Shown one piece after another: positions 60,392-64,000 of a DNA stretch of 64,000 nt (position 1 is the first letter of the stretch; the number at the start of each line of letters is the position of its first letter). Origin of the DNA: Hirudo medicinalis (taxonomy: Eukaryota; Annelida; Clitellata; Hirudinida; Hirudinidae); NCBI GenBank assembly GCA_011800805.1, contig MPNW01000278.1:76986-140985 (forward strand), given 5' to 3'. Under the pieces are notes generated by a model, which ran no database searches, was not told the origin of the DNA, and saw only the letters and a list, made by a program, of their open reading frames with translations. Made by a program: the position numbers and the translations under genes.

Positions 60392-60679
60392 AGCCGTTTT
60401 TACAAACCCTCATTACTATGCCACTCTCGCTACTATGCCAGTCTTGCTCGGTCCCGACAGGTGGCATAGTAACGAGATTTGACTGTACTTGCGCAATGCA
60501 CATGATAATTTAATTTTGTTTGCAAATTCAATGCCAGACATTTAACATAACAATTGTTTATAGTGGTTAAGAAGACCGAGATCTGTGTAATAACCACTCT
60601 TTACTTTTAATTTCTAATATCCATATTTACTTAGGTTTATCTTAAATTTATCTACTGCACACGCATGGATGACATCCTC

Positions 60680-61765
60680 ATCACGTATGGACGAACAATA
60701 TTTTAAAAGGTTTACTCTTACGGTCAAAGAGAGACTGTCACTGGAAGGACATCATCGAGAACTGCAAATCATCTCGCCAAATGTGGCGCTCACTGAATGG
60801 TATATCATGGGTAGAGGTAAAGCCCCCCTGCTCATTCAATCGGTGCCAACCATTTTTTTTGCATCATTTCACTTCAAAGATTGCAAAATTCGAGATGCAT
60901 CGTCCTCTGCTCCAACTCCATCGTTCCATGCCATCTCGCCGTCTGTGACATTCGATGTGTTCCAGAGCACACATGTGGTAGAAATGATGAAACTGATTAA
61001 AGCTCTTCCAAACAAACAGTGCCAACCTGGCTCCTCAAGAAAATGTCCTCACTCAAAGCACCTATTCTTGCGAAGATTTTCAACAAGTCAATCCTCCTCG
61101 GTAAAGTACCACTAGACTTCAAATCATGCTACGTCACTCCTCTAATCAAGAAATCTACCTTCGATCCTTCCGATGTTTGTTCCTACCCATCTCTAATCTC
61201 TCTGTCTCCGCAACCTTGGGATCTGGCTTGACTCAGACTGTTCCATGACCACTCACATCAACAAAACAACTCGTTCTTGCTATGCATCTCTCAGGGAAAT
61301 TCGTAGCATCGCTGCTCCACTCTCATTTGATTTGCGGAAGCTTCTCATTACATCTTTTATCCTACAAAGATTGATTACGACAATTCAACTCTGGTTGGTT
61401 TACCTGCCTACCGCCTCGAGCAACTTCAGCGTGTCATCAACGCAGCTGCTAAAATCATAAACAACAAAAGAAAACATGACCATGTCACTCCTCTTCCCCA
61501 TGATCTCCCCTGGCTACGCATTTGCCAGAGAATTGACTACAAAATCTCTTCACTCGTTTTCAAGTCTCTCCTGGGTCATGCACCGTCACACCTGTCTTTC
61601 ACTCGCACTGCCCAAATTCCTGCTAGGCGCGGGCTCAGATCAGCAACCAGGGGCTCCCTTGTCAAATCATCTTCAAAGAAAGCTTCCCTCTGCATTAGTG
61701 GTCTTGAAGTTCTGTTGAGCATACACCACTCTAATCAAACTCTGTATCGTTATCGTTATCGTTAC
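60680..61765 (+). mobile_element. Internally deleted CR1/L2-type LINE
   Basis: Plus-strand frames show a piece of the endonuclease-RT linker, then the start of the reverse transcriptase (TWLLKKMSSLKAPILAKIFN, GKVPLDFKSCYVTPLIKKS). A jump to the post-palm region follows (DSDCSMTTHINKTTRSCYAS, LQRVINAAAKII, RIDYKISSLVFKSLLGHAP, SGLEVLL). The RT palm is missing, so it is an internally deleted copy. It ends at about 61765 with a (CGTTAT)n tail. The fragments at 32180-32806 are the same family. Confidence 0.85.
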
Positions 61766-61919
61766 ATTCCTTCGCGTGATTGACTAACGCTAATACTGGT
61801 GGCAGTGCTAGGCTTATAGTCACAACTTCCTCATCTTGAGTTAAATAAGTTGCCTCTAAAAATGGATCCAGAATATCAACTAATTCCGTGAGCTGGGCCC
61901 ATTCACGTGGAGTTGGGAG

Positions 61920-62380
61920 CAGTGTTATTTCAGTGAGGACTTTTCAGTTAGAGTTTGAGTTACAGTTAGTACTTTCCAGTTACAGTTAAAGTTACAGTTA
62001 ACTTTACACTATCTTTCCAGTTTTCAGTTACAACTTTCCAGTTATCAGTTGCAGTTACAGTTNCAGGTGTTTTATACGAGATCCTGAGTTATTGGTGTTA
62101 GTAATGGGTAAAGTATTGCTGAATAGTCGGTAATTGTCAAAATTTACAGCAGGAGTGACGACTAACAAAACGACAGCGTAAGGTAAAAAATTGTTTACGT
62201 AATAAAGTAATGCTGATATAAAAAGTTCAGTTAACTGATTGGACTTTCCAGTTAATCAGTTACTACTTTCAAGTTATAGTTATAGTTATTTTGGCGCGGT
62301 CAGTTATAGTTATAGTTACGGTTAACTGACTTGGTTTCCGTCAGTTATTAGAGTTTTCAGTTGCAGTTATAGTTAATAGA
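61920..62380. repeat. CAGTTA / CAGTTATAG degenerate simple repeat
   Basis: Many spaced copies of CAGTTA, GTTACAGTTA and TTATAGTTATAG over about 450 bp, with an N at 62063. No ORF. Resembles a decayed minisatellite. Confidence 0.8.
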
Positions 62381-62399
62381 ATTAACACTAGTTGGGAGG

Positions 62400-64000
62400 A
62401 GTTTTTTTTTGGTTCTCAGTTTCCAGTTGCAAGGCCAGTTGTTCAAGATCAAGGGGAAATGTCCGATGCCGAAGAGGAGGTGGATCTGTGCAAGAGAGCC
62501 AGTCTGCTAATATCGATCCATCAGAAACTTCCGACAGTCGAAGTCAAACCCATGCCGCTGAAAAGCAGTTGAATAGTCATTGTGACGTGTTTTGCCCAAA
62601 GAGCCTTTCACTGCAGAAGTTCGAATTTGTAGATTGCTAGGAGACACTCGAACGAACAATAGAAATCTTCATTTAAAAAAAGACTAATAATAATACTATT
62701 AATACATGACGACACTGCGACGACGACGACGACCTGTCTCTGTGCCTGGCCTATATATACATACAGTTAGCTAATGATAATGATTATGCGCCTGAGTACC
62801 CAGGCGTGTGGCTCGAACAAAGAAAAAAGTGAAAATAAAGTTCCACTTTAACTAATTAGCTAACTAAAGAACTGATGCGCACGAGTCGCGACGGTGAGTT
62901 CACAGGCTACCGACGTGACAGTCATCAAGGAGCCGCGTCTTCCTCGAATGACCACGGATACATAAGCGTATTGACATTGTAGTCAATACCCATTTCTGGA
63001 AGCCTTTGTAAGCAAGTACTTGTCTGCGCCACATACCAGCATAGCAAATGAGCAGTTGCTTAGTTTAGCTGGACGCAGCAATCTACTGGGCCACAATGCG
63101 GAGAAACTTTTGTTTCTGAACCACAATATTCGTTTGTTTGAAATCAATTACTAACCTGATTATTTCTGGAATACGGATTACTTGTTAATTAAAAAAGCAT
63201 TGTTGATAATGTTGAATTTTTTATTGCATCATTGTTTCACGACATAGTTTTTAAAACTTGGGCTGGGTATGTTTCAGTTTCGAACGAAACAAGTACAAGT
63301 ACAAGTGCCAAGTACCCCATGTCTGCTTCAGTTCCACTCGTTGTTATTGCACATACATACTGAACTTACATAATGAAGCGAGCAATGTGCAGAAAACGGA
63401 GAAATACTCTGACTTAGCGAAAAATTTGGAGAATAGCGGATTTCGGGTAAGTTAATGACCGTTGAAGTTTATATACACAGGGCGGATCTAGAATACTTTG
63501 GCGGGGGCCGCACTCTGGAACCTAGACCCCTTAGGGTCAATCCCTAAACCGCTTGCTGATGCATATATAAGCCGGCGGATATTTTATAGCCATTTTGCTT
63601 GTTGTTTTTTTTTAATCTTTAAAAATTTAATTATGAAATGGTTTCAGGTCTTTTATATTCAAATTTTCCTCTCAGAAAAGCTAATTCTGTCTGACCGCAC
63701 GAAAATCCTCTCCATACCATCACGGAAACTCTCCGAATTTTCTACTAATAAACCTCTTACTCCATCTCTAAATCATGCCAGTAACAGTGGCACCCATCAG
63801 ATCATAGATGTTAAACTTTGTTTCGTCTAGAATAATTACTGACTTCCGTAAAGTTCCCATAATCATCCATATGTTTTGCCTGTTCCAGCTGTCTATCCTC
63901 TTTCTTGAGGTATGGGAGTTTTTAACGGCATTGATATTAATTATGCAAATACGTGAAAACGCTCTTAAAGATATGACGAACAAATTGACTCATCATTTTG
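62400..64000. other. No gene recognised
   Basis: Several short frames with no domain. A (GAC)n run lies at about 62709-62731. The segment may hold parts of a gene extending to the right, but nothing can be supported here. Confidence 0.45.

Larger units (their letters stand above)
58978..60485 (+). mobile_element. Tigger/pogo DNA transposon with perfect TIRs
   Basis: 1508 bp including the assembly duplication, flanked by TA at 58976-58977 and 60486-60487. The 25-bp TIRs are identical (CAGTCAAATCTCGTTACTAT and on to GCCAC). Inside each end there is a further CTCTCGCTA-TATGCC and TGCTCGGTCCCGAC repeat. The plus strand encodes a pogo-type transposase: HGITFKTVQGESGAVDS, FNLDETGLFW (first D), VLVCLDNFSGHPPEL (second D), NSQPMDQGIIENLKRHH (third D) and a C-terminal RQPTILESFGL-like end. 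The N-terminal DNA-binding domain is largely missing. A one-base frameshift lies at about 59457. An N at 60092 splits an exact 94-bp duplication. The high GC and sharp TIRs suggest a recent arrival. Confidence 0.92.

Noticed and set aside
1..64000. CRISPR arrays, bacterial operons or prophage
   Set aside because: All genes are spliced animal genes; no regularly spaced direct repeats with unique spacers were seen.

Overview
This is a eukaryotic nuclear window from an invertebrate animal. It is AT-rich and has short-to-medium spliceosomal introns, dense housekeeping genes, and several classes of decayed animal transposable elements (pogo/Tigger DNA transposons, CR1/L2-type LINEs, a Ty3/gypsy LTR element, and a LINE with a restriction-enzyme-like endonuclease). 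Protein conservation to vertebrate orthologues is high, so the lineage is slowly evolving. I cannot name the phylum from sequence alone. Exon boundaries were worked out by hand from splice signals and reading-frame continuity. Summed exon lengths are multiples of three for five genes: VPS52 (714 aa), the PTB-SH2 adaptor (623 aa), acetyl-CoA synthetase (683 aa), CDKAL1 (579 aa) and TTC32 (123 aa). The sixth summed gene, ethanolamine phosphotransferase, falls exactly one base short.

Layout. 1-3200: gene-poor, with a transposase remnant at the left edge, one copy of a dispersed repeat and an orphan Tigger-like end. 3210-6399 (+): a Rel/NF-kB transcription factor without ankyrin repeats, followed 197 bp downstream by an intronless UQCC2 (complex III assembly). 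7472-13822 (-): VPS52 of the GARP/EARP tethering complexes, in 19 exons, one intron being U12-type AT-AC. A shared ~0.67 kb promoter separates it from a PTB-SH2 adaptor gene at 14497-23267 (+), whose introns carry a Tigger element with intact TIRs and a LINE 3' end.

26447-31935 (-): a sperm-tail PG-rich (STPG/LEXM-like) ciliary protein gene with a deleted Ty3/gypsy element in one intron. 32150-33130: nested LINE fragments and a local duplication. 34641-41634 (+): cytosolic-type acetyl-CoA synthetase with two alternative 73-nt exons. 43565-47601 (-): CDKAL1 (tRNA-A37 methylthiotransferase), head-to-head with TTC32 at 48372-49353 (+).

49676-53390: a degenerate LINE of the RLE (R2-like) kind. 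55146-58518 (-): SELENOI/EPT1-type ethanolamine phosphotransferase, with one apparent frameshift and no selenocysteine. 58978-60485: a second Tigger element with perfect TIRs. 60680-61765: an internally deleted LINE. 61920-62380: a CAGTTA-type simple repeat. 62400-64000: nothing recognised.

The genes are functionally unrelated housekeeping and signalling genes, as expected for an animal chromosome segment. The most notable structures are the mutually exclusive exon pair in acetyl-CoA synthetase, the AT-AC intron in VPS52, the NF-kB/UQCC2 tandem with no polyadenylation hexamer between the two genes, and a same-family nested LINE insertion with a target-site duplication. Single N characters at 51959 and 60092 are flanked by exact duplications, which I read as unmerged contig overlaps.
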